Of a stretch of 64,000 nt of DNA, positions 38,698-47,390 are shown in pieces; position 1 is the stretch's first letter; each line of letters opens with the position of its first letter. The notes under the pieces are model-generated. The model did not search any database. It was not told the DNA's origin and saw only the letters and a list, made by a program, of their open reading frames with translations. The stretch comes from JAIUNP01 sp020161975 (lineage in GTDB: Bacteria > Pseudomonadota > Alphaproteobacteria > Rhizobiales > Beijerinckiaceae): assembly GCA_036745275.1 (NCBI GenBank), contig DAIOGK010000003.1, positions 199,336 through 263,335 on the forward strand, in the 5' to 3' direction. The position numbers and the translations under genes were made by a program.

Positions 38698-39642
38698 GTG
38701 ATACGTCCCGACATCACCGCCGATCTCAAGGCCCGGATGCCCGATCTTCGCGGGCGGCTGCTTGCCAATGAGCCATTGGCGCCGATGACCTGGCTGCGGG
38801 TGGGCGGGCCGGCGCAGGTGCTGTTCACGCCGGCGGACACTGCGGATCTTGCCTATTTCATGAAGCATCTGCCGGCGGAAATTCCGGTGATGGTGATCGG
38901 GCTTGCCTCGAACATGATCATCCGCGACGGCGGCATTCCGGGCGTCGTCATCCGCTTTTCGCCGCGCGCTTTCGGGCAGATCACGGTGGAGGAGGGGCAT
39001 CGCATCCGGGCGGGGGCTTTTGCGGCCGATCGCCGGGTCGGCATCGTGGCGGCGGAGGCCGGCATCGGGGGGCTGGAATTCCTGTTCGGCATTCCGGGGT
39101 CGATCGGTGGCGCGCTCAGGATGAATGCCGGCACGCGCTCCAACACTAACCCCGAGATCGAGGGCGAGACGCGCGAGCGCTTTGTCGAGGCAACGGCGGT
39201 GACGCGCGCGGGCGAGGTGGTCAAACTCTCGCTGGACGACATGAAGTTCGTCTATCGAAATTCCGGTGCGCCGGCGGACCTTATCTTCACAGAAGCGGTG
39301 TTTCAGGGCTTTGCCCGCCCACCGGAAGAGGTGGCGGCGATCAACGCGCGGGTGCAGGAGCATCGCGAGAAGGATCAGGAGACCAAGGTCCGCACGGCGG
39401 GCTCCACCTTCAAGAATCCGCCGGGGCATTCGTCGTGGCGATTGATCCGCGATGCGGGTGGGCTTGACCTCAGCGTCGGGCAGGCGGAAATGTCGAAAAA
39501 GCATGCCAACTTCCTGATCGCGCATGATGGGGCGACTGCCGCCGACATCGAGGGGCTGGGCGAAGCCGTGCGCGCGAAAGTGAAGGCGCATTCCGGCATC
39601 GAGCTGGAATGGGAAGTCAAGCGGGTCGGAATACCGATGTGA
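38698..39642 (+). CDS. murB: UDP-N-acetylenolpyruvoylglucosamine reductase
   Basis: A 314-residue flavoenzyme that reduces the enolpyruvyl group to form UDP-MurNAc. The FAD-binding start is PMTWLRVGGPAQVLFTPAD, then VIGLASNMIIRDGGIPGVVI, LEFLFGIPGSIGGALRMNAG, the catalytic KFVYRNS region (Tyr, Arg) and AGSTFKNPPGHSSWRLIRDA. Short insertions mark the type I MurB. The frame reads upstream into the AT-rich insert, but GTG 38698, directly after AAGGAA, marks where GC-rich coding resumes. Its stop overlaps the next gene's GTG. Confidence 0.94.
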   Translation: MIRPDITADLKARMPDLRGRLLANEPLAPMTWLRVGGPAQVLFTPADTADLAYFMKHLPAEIPVMVIGLASNMIIRDGGIPGVVIRFSPRAFGQITVEEGHRIRAGAFAADRRVGIVAAEAGIGGLEFLFGIPGSIGGALRMNAGTRSNTNPEIEGETRERFVEATAVTRAGEVVKLSLDDMKFVYRNSGAPADLIFTEAVFQGFARPPEEVAAINARVQEHREKDQETKVRTAGSTFKNPPGHSSWRLIRDAGGLDLSVGQAEMSKKHANFLIAHDGATAADIEGLGEAVRAKVKAHSGIELEWEVKRVGIPM

Positions 39643-40238
39643 GCGATCTGTGGCTTGATCGGTGGCTGCCTCGTATCGTGGAGGCGGGCAAGGATGGCCG
39701 TGTATTCGAGGTGGGCTGCGGCGAAGGGCGTGATTCCGTCGTTCTGCTCCGGGCGGGGTTATCTGTAACCGGTATCGATATAAATCTTGTAGCGGTGGAG
39801 CGCGCCAGAGAAAAGGCAACGGCCTTTGCGCAATCTTCCCGGTTTTTGTCCCAAGACGTGCGAGCGGTCTTTCCAGTAGAGCCTGGATCGATTGATGTGG
39901 TGCTGGCAAGCCTGTCGCTTCATTACTTTTCTTGGGCTGAGACGGTCGATTTGGTTCGCCGCCTGCGCGCAATTGCAAAACCGAGCGGTGTGCTGCTTGC
40001 ACGCTTCAATGCGACCGACGACTATCATTTTGGTGCGCGGCGCCATCGCGATGCCACCAGCGAGATCGAACCGGATTATTATCTTGTCGAGGGCTCTCCC
40101 AAGCGCTTCTTGAATCGTCTGGCGGTCGAACGCCTGCTGTCCGAGTGCTGGCGGATCGAGGCCATCGAGCATTTGACGATCAATCGTTATACGCAGCCAA
40201 AGCGCGTCTGGGAGGCTTTTGCGCGGGCCATGGCCTGA
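39639..40238 (+). CDS. Class I SAM-dependent methyltransferase of unknown substrate
   Basis: A 199-residue protein with a Rossmann methyltransferase fold: VFEVGCGEGRDSVVLLRAGL (motif I), SVTGIDINLVAVERAREKA, DVRAVFPVEPGSIDVVLASL and LHYFSWAETVDLVRRLRAIA. The C-terminal part has a LARFNATDDYHFGARRHRD stretch shared with TehB-like and related enzymes, so the substrate cannot be named. GTG 39639 overlaps the murB stop (GTGA), which suggests translational coupling. Neither this gene nor marC belongs to the standard dcw order. Confidence 0.8.
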   Translation: MSDLWLDRWLPRIVEAGKDGRVFEVGCGEGRDSVVLLRAGLSVTGIDINLVAVERAREKATAFAQSSRFLSQDVRAVFPVEPGSIDVVLASLSLHYFSWAETVDLVRRLRAIAKPSGVLLARFNATDDYHFGARRHRDATSEIEPDYYLVEGSPKRFLNRLAVERLLSECWRIEAIEHLTINRYTQPKRVWEAFARAMA

Positions 40239-40314
40239 CGCCAAGCCGGACGGGCACTTGTATATTGCGCGCGTTCGGCACAGGCTGCGCCGATACGAAC
40301 GAAAAAGGGCCAGA

Positions 40315-40956
40315 ATGGACTTCGCAGTTATGGAAAGGGCATTCGGCGCGCTGTTCGCGGTGATGAACCCCTTCATGAACCTTCCGATCTTTCTGGCGTT
40401 GACGGGCGGCTTCACGGTTGCAGAGCAGCGTACGCTTGCAGTCAAGGTGACGCTCTATTCGGCGATCATGTCCGCCGTGGTGCTGATTGCAGGGCAGGCG
40501 ATCATCTCCTTCTTCGGCATCACGATTGATGAATTCCGGATCGCCGGCGGATTGGTGCTGGCCCACATCGCCTGGAACATGCTGAACGGCGACACGATTG
40601 CGTCGCATCAGAGGCCGGCCGCGGCGAAGGCCGGGGACCCCGATCTGTCCGGCGTCGCGTTCTATCCGATTACCTTTCCTATGGTGGTTGGCCCCGGCTC
40701 GATCGCGACGATGATCATCTATGGCGGACATGCGGGTAGCGCTGCCAACTTCATGGCATTCTGCATCATCGTCGCCGTTGTTCTGCTTATCATGTTCCTG
40801 GGCTTTTACTTCGCTGCCCAGATCGGTGCGGTGATGAGCGAAACCATGCGCGTCATAACAACCCGCATCATGGGAATGATCCTGCTGGCGATCTCTGTCG
40901 AGATGGTCGCCGTCGGCGCGATGAAGATTTTCCCGGTTCTCTCGCGGGCAGGCTGA
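40315..40956 (+). CDS. MarC-family integral membrane protein
   Basis: A 213-residue protein with six hydrophobic helices and the MarC (UPF0056) pattern: a FGALFAVMNPFMNLPIFLAL start, QAIISFFGITIDEFRIAGGL, FYPITFPMVVGPGSIATMII and ITTRIMGMILLAISVEMVAV. The family was once linked to multiple antibiotic resistance, but no transported substrate is established. ATG 40315 is preferred to the in-frame ATG at 40219, whose upstream stretch is Arg-rich and not conserved in character. It lies between the methyltransferase and ddl. Confidence 0.86.
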   Translation: MDFAVMERAFGALFAVMNPFMNLPIFLALTGGFTVAEQRTLAVKVTLYSAIMSAVVLIAGQAIISFFGITIDEFRIAGGLVLAHIAWNMLNGDTIASHQRPAAAKAGDPDLSGVAFYPITFPMVVGPGSIATMIIYGGHAGSAANFMAFCIIVAVVLLIMFLGFYFAAQIGAVMSETMRVITTRIMGMILLAISVEMVAVGAMKIFPVLSRAG

Positions 40957-41027
40957 GCGGAACGCTTCGGTAACCTTAAAGATGCCATAACGGAGCAGAA
41001 TCAATGGCTCCCGAAAGGGCATTTTCC

Positions 41028-41951
41028 ATGAAACACGTTGCGGTTCTGATGGGTGGCATGGCCACCGAGCGCCCGGTCAGCCTGAATACGGGCAAGGGAT
41101 GCGCCGCCGGATTGCGGCAGGCGGGCTATCGCGTCACCGAGGTCGATGTCGGGCCGGATGTGGCGCAGGTACTCGCCGCACTGAAGCCGGATGTCGCGTT
41201 CAACGCGCTGCATGGCAAATACGGCGAGGATGGCTGCATTCCGGGCGTTCTCGAGATTCTGAAAATTCCCTACACGCATTCGGGCGTGCTCGCCTCGGCG
41301 CTGGCGATGAAGAAGGATCAGGCCAAGACCGTGATGGCCGCAGCGGGGGTTCCGGTGGCGCATGGTGTCACCGTGTCGCGCTTCGAGGCAGCCAAACGCC
41401 ATGTCATCGCGCCGCCCTATGTGGCAAAGCCGGTGTCGGAAGGCTCGTCCTTCGGCGTGTTCATCGTCAAGGATGGGCGCAGCCATCCGCCGCAGGAACT
41501 GTTGCGCGAGGACTGGACCATGGGCGAGATGGTGCTGGTCGAGCAGTTCATTCCGGGGCGGGAACTGACCTGCGGTGTGATGGGACTGAAGGAGGGCGCC
41601 AAGGCCCTCGGCGTGATCGAGATCCTGTCACCCTCGACCGCCTTCTACGACTATGAGGCAAAATATTCCAAAGGCGGATCAATTCACGTTCTGCCGGCGG
41701 AAATTAAACCGGATGTTTACCGAAAAGTCCAAGAACTATCCGTAAGGGCGCATGAGGCGCTCGGGTGCCGTGGCGTGAGCCGCGCGGACTTCAGGTACGA
41801 CGAGGCGACGAACACGCTGATCTGCCTTGAAGTCAACACGCAGCCTGGCATGACCGAGACTTCTCTTGTGCCTGACATGGCCGCACACGCCGGAATGACG
41901 TTCAGTGAGTTGGTAGCATGGATGGTGGAGGACGCCTCTCTGGAGCGTTGA
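41028..41951 (+). CDS. ddl: D-alanine:D-alanine ligase
   Basis: A 307-residue ATP-grasp enzyme (DdlB type) that supplies D-Ala-D-Ala to MurF. It has VAVLMGGMATERPVSLNTGK, ALHGKYGEDGCIPGVLEILK, YTHSGVLASALAMKKDQAK, VKPVSEGSSFGV-like AKPVSEGSSFGVFIV and the metal-binding CLEVNTQPGMTETSLVPDMA. ATG 41028 after GAAAGGG is chosen; the upstream ATG 41004 would add eight unusual residues. The 3' end overlaps ftsQ by 34 bases. Confidence 0.95.
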   Translation: MKHVAVLMGGMATERPVSLNTGKGCAAGLRQAGYRVTEVDVGPDVAQVLAALKPDVAFNALHGKYGEDGCIPGVLEILKIPYTHSGVLASALAMKKDQAKTVMAAAGVPVAHGVTVSRFEAAKRHVIAPPYVAKPVSEGSSFGVFIVKDGRSHPPQELLREDWTMGEMVLVEQFIPGRELTCGVMGLKEGAKALGVIEILSPSTAFYDYEAKYSKGGSIHVLPAEIKPDVYRKVQELSVRAHEALGCRGVSRADFRYDEATNTLICLEVNTQPGMTETSLVPDMAAHAGMTFSELVAWMVEDASLER

Positions 41952-42856
41952 AGGGACGGGTCGCAAAGGCCCTGAACCTTGACGCCTGGAAGGAAGCCTG
42001 GGCAGACCGGCGCGCAATGCGCGCGGCCCAGCGTCGCGGCCATGCGCGCCGGTTCGACGTGCCGCGTGGCATCGGCTCGGCGGCGGCGCTGGCGATCATC
42101 GCGACCTTCTCGGCGATTGGCTTCAATGCCGGCGGCCATTACGACCAGTTCCAGCGGCAGTACGGCTCTGTCAGTGATATCGCCGCGCGGCTTGTAGGGC
42201 TGAACATTGCGTCGGTTTCGGTGGTGGGAAACCGCGAACTCTCCGTGGAGGAGGTGTTCGCTGCCGCCGCCATGCCGGCCACCGCCTCGCTGCCGTTTCT
42301 CGATATTGCCGCCGTGCAGGAGCGGCTGAAACGCATTCCGCTCATCGACGAGGTGAGTGTGCGCAAGCTTTATCCCAACAGACTGGCGATCGACATTACC
42401 GAGCGGACCGCCTTTGCCCTGTGGCAGAAGGACGGCTCGGTGCAGGTTGTCTCGGCTGATGGCACAGCCATCGACTCCTTGCGGGATGACCGTTTCATCA
42501 CCCTGCCGCATGTGGTGGGGAACGGCGCCAACAAGCGCGTGCGTGACTATGTCGGCATCCTGCTGGAGGTGCCGGAAATCGCGCCGCTGGTCCGGGCTGG
42601 GACGCTGGTGGGCGAGCGGCGCTGGAACCTGAAACTCAAGAACGGAATCGATGTGAAGCTGCCTGAAGAGGAGCCGGCCAAGGCTCTCGCACGGCTGGCC
42701 GAAATCGACCGCGACACGCGGCTTTTGTCGCGTGATATTATCGGCGTCGATCTTCGCCAGCCGGACCGGATCACAGTGCGGGTGACCGAGGACGCGGCGC
42801 AGGCGCGTTATGACTCACTTGAAAAACGAATCGAAAAACTGAAGAGGCGTGGCTGA
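41918..42856 (+). CDS. ftsQ: Cell division protein FtsQ
   Basis: A 312-residue bitopic membrane protein that recruits FtsB/FtsL. A basic cytoplasmic tail of about 50 residues is followed by one membrane helix (IGSAAALAIIATFSAIGFNA). A POTRA domain comes next, starting LNIASVSVVGNRELSVEEVF and including IDEVSVRKLYPNRLAIDITE, then the beta domain ALWQKDGSVQVVSADGTAID with LPHVVGNGAN. It overlaps the end of ddl and ends sharing one base with the ftsA start. Confidence 0.92.
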   Translation: MDGGGRLSGALKGRVAKALNLDAWKEAWADRRAMRAAQRRGHARRFDVPRGIGSAAALAIIATFSAIGFNAGGHYDQFQRQYGSVSDIAARLVGLNIASVSVVGNRELSVEEVFAAAAMPATASLPFLDIAAVQERLKRIPLIDEVSVRKLYPNRLAIDITERTAFALWQKDGSVQVVSADGTAIDSLRDDRFITLPHVVGNGANKRVRDYVGILLEVPEIAPLVRAGTLVGERRWNLKLKNGIDVKLPEEEPAKALARLAEIDRDTRLLSRDIIGVDLRQPDRITVRVTEDAAQARYDSLEKRIEKLKRRG

Positions 42857-44175
42857 TGTCCGGGCGCGACGGTCTGTCTCCAAGAATCAAGCCGGTTTCG
42901 GCGCGCAAGAGTGCGATTCTCTCGGCGTTGGACGTAGGTACCAGCAAGGTTGTCTGCCTGATTGCGCGGCTGGATCCGATGGATCAGAGCGATACCCTGC
43001 GTGGGCGCACGCACCGGATGCGGGTGCTTGGCATTGGCCACCAACGTTCGCGCGGGCTGAAGGGCGGTGTGGTCGTCGATCTTGAAGAGGCTGAACGTGC
43101 GGTGCGTCTGGCGGTGGACGCCGCAGAACGCATGGCCGGCGTTCAGGTGGAATCGACCATCGTGAATATGACCGGCGGGCGCCTCGCCTCGCGCCAGTTC
43201 ACCGGTTCGGTCAACCTGCATCGCCGCACAATCAATGACAGCGATGTGCATCGGGTCATGGATGCGGCGATCAGCCAGTCGATGACGCAGGGGCGCATCG
43301 TGCTCCACTCGCTGCCGATCGGCTATTGCCTCGACGAATCGCGCCATATCCGTGATCCACGCGGGATGCTGGGTGATCACCTGCATGTCGATATGCATGT
43401 GGCGACCTGTGACATGCTGGCCCAGAAAAACCTGATGCTGGCCGTGGAGCGTGGCCATCTCAAGGTGGAGGCGATGGTGGGTACGCCCTATGCCTCGGCG
43501 CTCTCGACGCTGGTTGATGATGAAGCCGAAATGGGTGTCGCCTGCATCGATTTTGGTGGCGGCACCACCAGTGTCGGCATTTTCCAGCGCGGGCGTCTCG
43601 TGCATTGCGATGCCGTGGCCGTGGGCGGCAATCACATCACCATGGATCTTGCGCGCGGCCTTTCGATGCGCCTTGAGGATGCCGAGCGGCTGAAAACCCT
43701 GACCTGCTCGTGCATCGAAACCGCATCCGACGACCGCGATCTGATCGCCATCCGCCAGGTGGGCGAGGATGCCCGCGATTATCCCAACCAGATTCCGCGC
43801 AGCCAGGTGACGCGCATCGTGCGGCCGCGTGTCGAAGAAATCCTCGAACTCGTGCGTGACCGGCTCCAGCGGGCGGGATTCGCCCTCAATGCCGGCCAGC
43901 GCATCGTGCTGACGGGCGGCGGCGCGCAACTCGCCGGCTTGCCGGAACTCAGCCGCAAGATCCTGACCAAGCATGTGCGGATTGGTCGTCCGGTCGGCAT
44001 CCAGGGTCTGCCGGAAGCAGCGAAATCGCCGGCCTTTGCCACGGCGGTCGGCCTGCTGGTCTATCCGCAGGTGGCGGCGCTCGAACATTTCGAGCCGACG
44101 CGCGGACGCCTGCTCGCCACCGGCACCGACAGCTATATCGGCAAGGTCGGTCGCTGGATCCGCGACAGCTTCTAG
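42856..44175 (+). CDS. ftsA: Cell division protein FtsA
   Basis: A 439-residue actin-like ATPase that tethers FtsZ to the membrane. Actin-fold motifs: SALDVGTSKVVCLIARLDPM (phosphate 1), the SHS2/1C domain around VQVESTIVNMTGGRLASRQF, CIDFGGGTTSVGIFQRGRLV (phosphate 2), and IVLTGGGAQLAGLPELSRKI (adenosine). The C-terminus VGRWIRDSF is the amphipathic membrane-targeting helix. The usual next gene, ftsZ, is displaced by a dehydrogenase gene on the other strand that ends 6 bases downstream. Confidence 0.96.
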   Translation: MSGRDGLSPRIKPVSARKSAILSALDVGTSKVVCLIARLDPMDQSDTLRGRTHRMRVLGIGHQRSRGLKGGVVVDLEEAERAVRLAVDAAERMAGVQVESTIVNMTGGRLASRQFTGSVNLHRRTINDSDVHRVMDAAISQSMTQGRIVLHSLPIGYCLDESRHIRDPRGMLGDHLHVDMHVATCDMLAQKNLMLAVERGHLKVEAMVGTPYASALSTLVDDEAEMGVACIDFGGGTTSVGIFQRGRLVHCDAVAVGGNHITMDLARGLSMRLEDAERLKTLTCSCIETASDDRDLIAIRQVGEDARDYPNQIPRSQVTRIVRPRVEEILELVRDRLQRAGFALNAGQRIVLTGGGAQLAGLPELSRKILTKHVRIGRPVGIQGLPEAAKSPAFATAVGLLVYPQVAALEHFEPTRGRLLATGTDSYIGKVGRWIRDSF

Positions 44176-44181
44176 GCCGGA

Positions 44182-45195
44182 CTAAATCTCCAGAATCGCC
44201 TTGATGACGCCTGTCTCGGGCCGAAGCCATTCTGCAAAGCGGGCGGGGGCCTCGGCCAGCGGGGCGCGATGGGTCACAAGTGCATCCGTCGGCACCTTGC
44301 CCGCGCGCATGGCGGCAAACACCGTCTCAAAATCCTCGCGTGTCGCGTTACGGCTGCCGAGAAGCGTTGTCTCACGCTTGTGGAACTCGGGGTCCGAGAA
44401 GGTGATCGTATCAAGGACGATCGAGACGAACACATATGCGCCGCCGTGGGCGACATAATCGAAGCCGGCCATCATGGCTTTTGCGTTGCCTGTGGCATCG
44501 ATGACCACATCATAGAAGTCACCGCCGGTGAGGGCGCCAAGTTCGGCCTTCGCATCAGGGCCGACCTTCACCGCATGATCGACGCCGAGCCGGTCGCGGC
44601 AGAAATTCAGCCGGTCCTGCCGCATGTCGAGGGCGGTGACACTGCCACCGCGCAGCTTTGCAAAGATCATGCAGCCGATACCGATGGGCCCGGCGCCGAC
44701 CACCAGCACGCGATCGTTCGGGCCGGGCGCCGCACGGCGCACCGCATGGGCGCCAATGGCAAGAAACTCGACCATGGCGGCCTCATCCAGCGTCACGCCA
44801 TCCGCCGCCACAACATTGCTTTCCGGCAGGCAGACGAAATCGGCCATGCCGCCATCCTTGTGGACGCCGAGCACGGCAATGGTCTGGCAGCAATTCGTCT
44901 TGCCCTTGCGGCAGGCAACGCACGAACCGCAGGAGAGATAGGGGATGACATAGACCTGCTGGCCTGGACGGAGCGTTGTGCCCGGGCCGACTTCGGCAAT
45001 CTCGCCGGCAAGTTCGTGGCCGATGACGCGCGGATATTGCAGATAAGGATGCGTCCCTTCAAAAATGTGCAGATCGGTGCCGCAAACGCCGGCGCGGCGG
45101 ATGCGAACCAGCACTTCGCCCGTGCCTGGTGATGCAGGGCGGGGGCGCTCGACGATTTCAAGCTCGCCGGGTTTGACGCATAGAAGGGATCGCAT
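44182..45195 (-). CDS. Zinc-dependent alcohol dehydrogenase (MDR family), inserted between ftsA and ftsZ
   Basis: A 337-residue medium-chain dehydrogenase. Catalytic zinc region: RAGVCGTDLHIFEG and VIGHELAGEIAEVG. The structural zinc loop has four close cysteines (LSCGSCVACRKGKTNCC). The NAD fold has LVVGAGPIGIGCMIFAKLRG with an acidic residue after the second strand (TALDMRQ), which favours NAD over NADP. It resembles the L-idonate/sorbitol/galactonate dehydrogenase group, but the substrate is uncertain. It is convergent with ftsA and divergent from ftsZ. G+C is like that of the surroundings. Confidence 0.87.
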   Translation of the reverse strand: MRSLLCVKPGELEIVERPRPASPGTGEVLVRIRRAGVCGTDLHIFEGTHPYLQYPRVIGHELAGEIAEVGPGTTLRPGQQVYVIPYLSCGSCVACRKGKTNCCQTIAVLGVHKDGGMADFVCLPESNVVAADGVTLDEAAMVEFLAIGAHAVRRAAPGPNDRVLVVGAGPIGIGCMIFAKLRGGSVTALDMRQDRLNFCRDRLGVDHAVKVGPDAKAELGALTGGDFYDVVIDATGNAKAMMAGFDYVAHGGAYVFVSIVLDTITFSDPEFHKRETTLLGSRNATREDFETVFAAMRAGKVPTDALVTHRAPLAEAPARFAEWLRPETGVIKAILEI

Positions 45196-45455
45196 GGGGC
45201 ACTCGCGCTCGGTTGTCTGACGAGCAAGCGCGGATGTGTCGTTGCCGTCAAGCCTGCGGAAGCAGGATTCGTGCGGCGCATAAAAATTGCCGACCGCAAA
45301 ACATGCTTAGCGAAGGGTGGCCAAAATCCGAAAAATTCCTTTCAGAATCAGTCGACAATTACTATCCCTTAACCATGTCAGGCTACCGTCTCAATCCGGT
45401 TGAGTAGTAACGGCGGCGCCTCTGTGTGGCGTCCCCAACGGAAAGAGGCCATCAG
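45196..45455. promoter_or_regulatory. Divergent region upstream of ftsZ with CtrA- and CcrM-like sites
   Basis: 260 bases that must carry the ftsZ promoter, because the opposite-strand dehydrogenase cuts ftsZ off from ftsA. The stretch 45290-45410 is AT-richer than its surroundings. It holds GAATC at 45345-45349 (a GANTC site for the CcrM methylase) and TTAACC at 45369-45374, a CtrA-like half-site preceded seven bases earlier by ATTA. In Caulobacter ftsZ is controlled by CtrA and GANTC methylation, which makes these motifs worth noting. The assignment is inference. Confidence 0.45.
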
Positions 45456-47114
45456 ATGACCATCTCGCTGCAGGCGCCCGACATTCGGGAACTCAAGCCG
45501 CGGATCACGGTTTTCGGTTGCGGCGGTGCTGGCGGCAACGCCGTGAACAACATGATCGAATGCGGCCTCGCGGGGGTCGATTTCGTCGTTGCCAACACGG
45601 ATGCGCAGGCGCTGCGACTGTCGCGGGCGGATCGTCGCATTCAGATGGGTGTGCAGGTCACCGAAGGGCTCGGCGCAGGTTCGATGCCCGAGGTTGGCCG
45701 TTCCGCTGCCGAAGAGGTGCTCGACGAGATTCGCGACCAGTTGAACGGTTCGCACATGGCCTTCATCACCGCTGGCATGGGCGGCGGCACGGGCACGGGC
45801 GCTGCGCCCGTTATTGCCCGCGCAGCCCGTGAAATGGGCATCCTCACCGTCGGCGTCGTCACCAAGCCGTTTCATTTCGAGGGGCCGCGCCGCATGGCGG
45901 TGGCTGAGGCCGGCATTGCCGAGCTACAGTCCTCGGTCGATACGCTGATCGTGATCCCGAACCAGAACCTTTTCCGCATCGCCAATGACAAGACCACCTT
46001 CGCCGAGGCCTTCTCGATGGCGGACCAGGTGCTCTATTCCGGCGTTGCCTCGATCACCGACCTGATCGTCAAGCCGGGCCTGATCAACCTCGACTTCGCC
46101 GACGTACGCGCCGTGATGCGCGAGATGGGCAAGGCGATGATGGGCACGGGCGAATCGACTGGCGAGGGCAGGGCAATTCATGCTGCCGAGGCCGCCATTG
46201 CCAATCCGCTGCTTGACGAGGTGTCGATGAAGGGGGCGCGTGGCCTTCTGATCTCGATCACCGGTGGCCGCGACATGAAGATCTACGAGGTGGACGAGGC
46301 CGCCAATCGCATCCGTCAGGAAGTGGAAGCCGACGCCAATGTCATCTTCGGTGCGACGCAGGACGAATCGCTCGATGGCATCATCCGCGTGTCGGTGGTT
46401 GCCACCGGGCTCGACCGTTCGCCCAAGGAGGTCGAACAGACCCGCAGCCAGGATCAGCGCCTGCAGGAAATGGCCGAGAAACTTCGGGCGCATATGGCCG
46501 CCCGGGCGCAGGTTCAGCAACCTGCCACGCGGATCGAGGCGCCCGTCGCTGCCGCCGAGACCATGATGACGCCCCAGCCTGAGCCGGTGCGTGTGCAGCA
46601 TGACGTGACGATCCAGCCGGTCGCGCCGCGCCCGGTTTATGTGCCGGAGCCGGTTGTCGAGCAGGCCCCTGCGCCGCAGTTCGCCCCGGCCAGCCATTTC
46701 ATTCCCCCGGCGCCCGAGCGGGCCGCCATTCGCCAGCCGCGGATGCCTGCGGTGGAAGATCTGCCGCAGCCGGGTCAGCAGCTCGTTCGCGCGCAGGAGC
46801 CGCGTGCCGAGGCTGCCACCATGCATCCGGTGGAAAGCAAGCGCATGACGCTGATGCAGCGCCTCGCTGCGGTCGGTCTTGGCCGCCGCGAAGATGGTGT
46901 GGGGGCTGCGCCTGTTCCGGTGACGCCGCCCGTGGCGGTTGCAACACCGGCGCCGAGCGCGACTCATGCGGAATATGCGCGCCGCCCGGCGGCTCCCGTG
47001 CAGCGTGCGGCTGCTGGCCATCTCGATCCGATGGGGCGCGTTGCGAACCAGGCTGGCAACAGCGCTGACGAGCAACTCGAAATTCCCGCCTTCCTGCGCC
47101 GTCAGGCCAACTGA
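45456..47114 (+). CDS. ftsZ: Cell division GTPase FtsZ
   Basis: A 552-residue tubulin homologue that forms the Z-ring. The GTPase core has VFGCGGAGGNAVNNMIECGL, the tubulin signature AGMGGGTGTGAAPVIARAAR, the NxDFADVR synergy loop as INLDFADVRAVMREMGKAMM, and VSVVATGLDRS. A long, disordered linker rich in Pro, Ala, Val and Gln runs from about residue 335 to 535. The C-terminal peptide EIPAFLRRQAN, which binds FtsA and other partners, is intact. ATG 45456 with AAGAGG upstream is the start. The length is normal for Hyphomicrobiales, which have long linkers. Confidence 0.97.
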   Translation: MTISLQAPDIRELKPRITVFGCGGAGGNAVNNMIECGLAGVDFVVANTDAQALRLSRADRRIQMGVQVTEGLGAGSMPEVGRSAAEEVLDEIRDQLNGSHMAFITAGMGGGTGTGAAPVIARAAREMGILTVGVVTKPFHFEGPRRMAVAEAGIAELQSSVDTLIVIPNQNLFRIANDKTTFAEAFSMADQVLYSGVASITDLIVKPGLINLDFADVRAVMREMGKAMMGTGESTGEGRAIHAAEAAIANPLLDEVSMKGARGLLISITGGRDMKIYEVDEAANRIRQEVEADANVIFGATQDESLDGIIRVSVVATGLDRSPKEVEQTRSQDQRLQEMAEKLRAHMAARAQVQQPATRIEAPVAAAETMMTPQPEPVRVQHDVTIQPVAPRPVYVPEPVVEQAPAPQFAPASHFIPPAPERAAIRQPRMPAVEDLPQPGQQLVRAQEPRAEAATMHPVESKRMTLMQRLAAVGLGRREDGVGAAPVPVTPPVAVATPAPSATHAEYARRPAAPVQRAAAGHLDPMGRVANQAGNSADEQLEIPAFLRRQAN

Positions 47115-47155
47115 GGCGCGCGCCCGATGTTGGCGCGCACCGGCCGGAACTTTCA

Positions 47156-47180
47156 ACAGAGGCCTCGCGTAGGCCTCTGT
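47156..47180 (+). terminator. Hairpin between ftsZ and lpxC (terminator or attenuator)
   Basis: A perfect 10-base stem ACAGAGGCCT/AGGCCTCTGT with a CGCGT loop, 42 bases after the ftsZ stop. It is followed by AATCGTTTTG, which has only a weak T-run, so partial readthrough into lpxC is likely. Confidence 0.65.
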
Positions 47181-47390
47181 AATCGTTTTGGAAATTCGTT
47201 ATCTTCGCTACCCGTCACGCGCTCACGGTTTCTGTTACACTCGGTTAAAAAGCGTGATTTTGATTATAAGGGTTACGCGGTTATTCACCTTCCCGAACCT
47301 GATGGTGTGACGGTTGATTTGATTCGATCTGTTGCGCCATCCGCCAGACCACTCTCTCCGGGCGGTCCGGCAAGACAAAGGATTGGGCTC

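Noticed and set aside
47127..47390. N-terminal extension of LpxC by about 88 residues
   Set aside because: The extension is unlike any LpxC, and GTG 47391 has a well-placed AAAGGA and the canonical start sequence.
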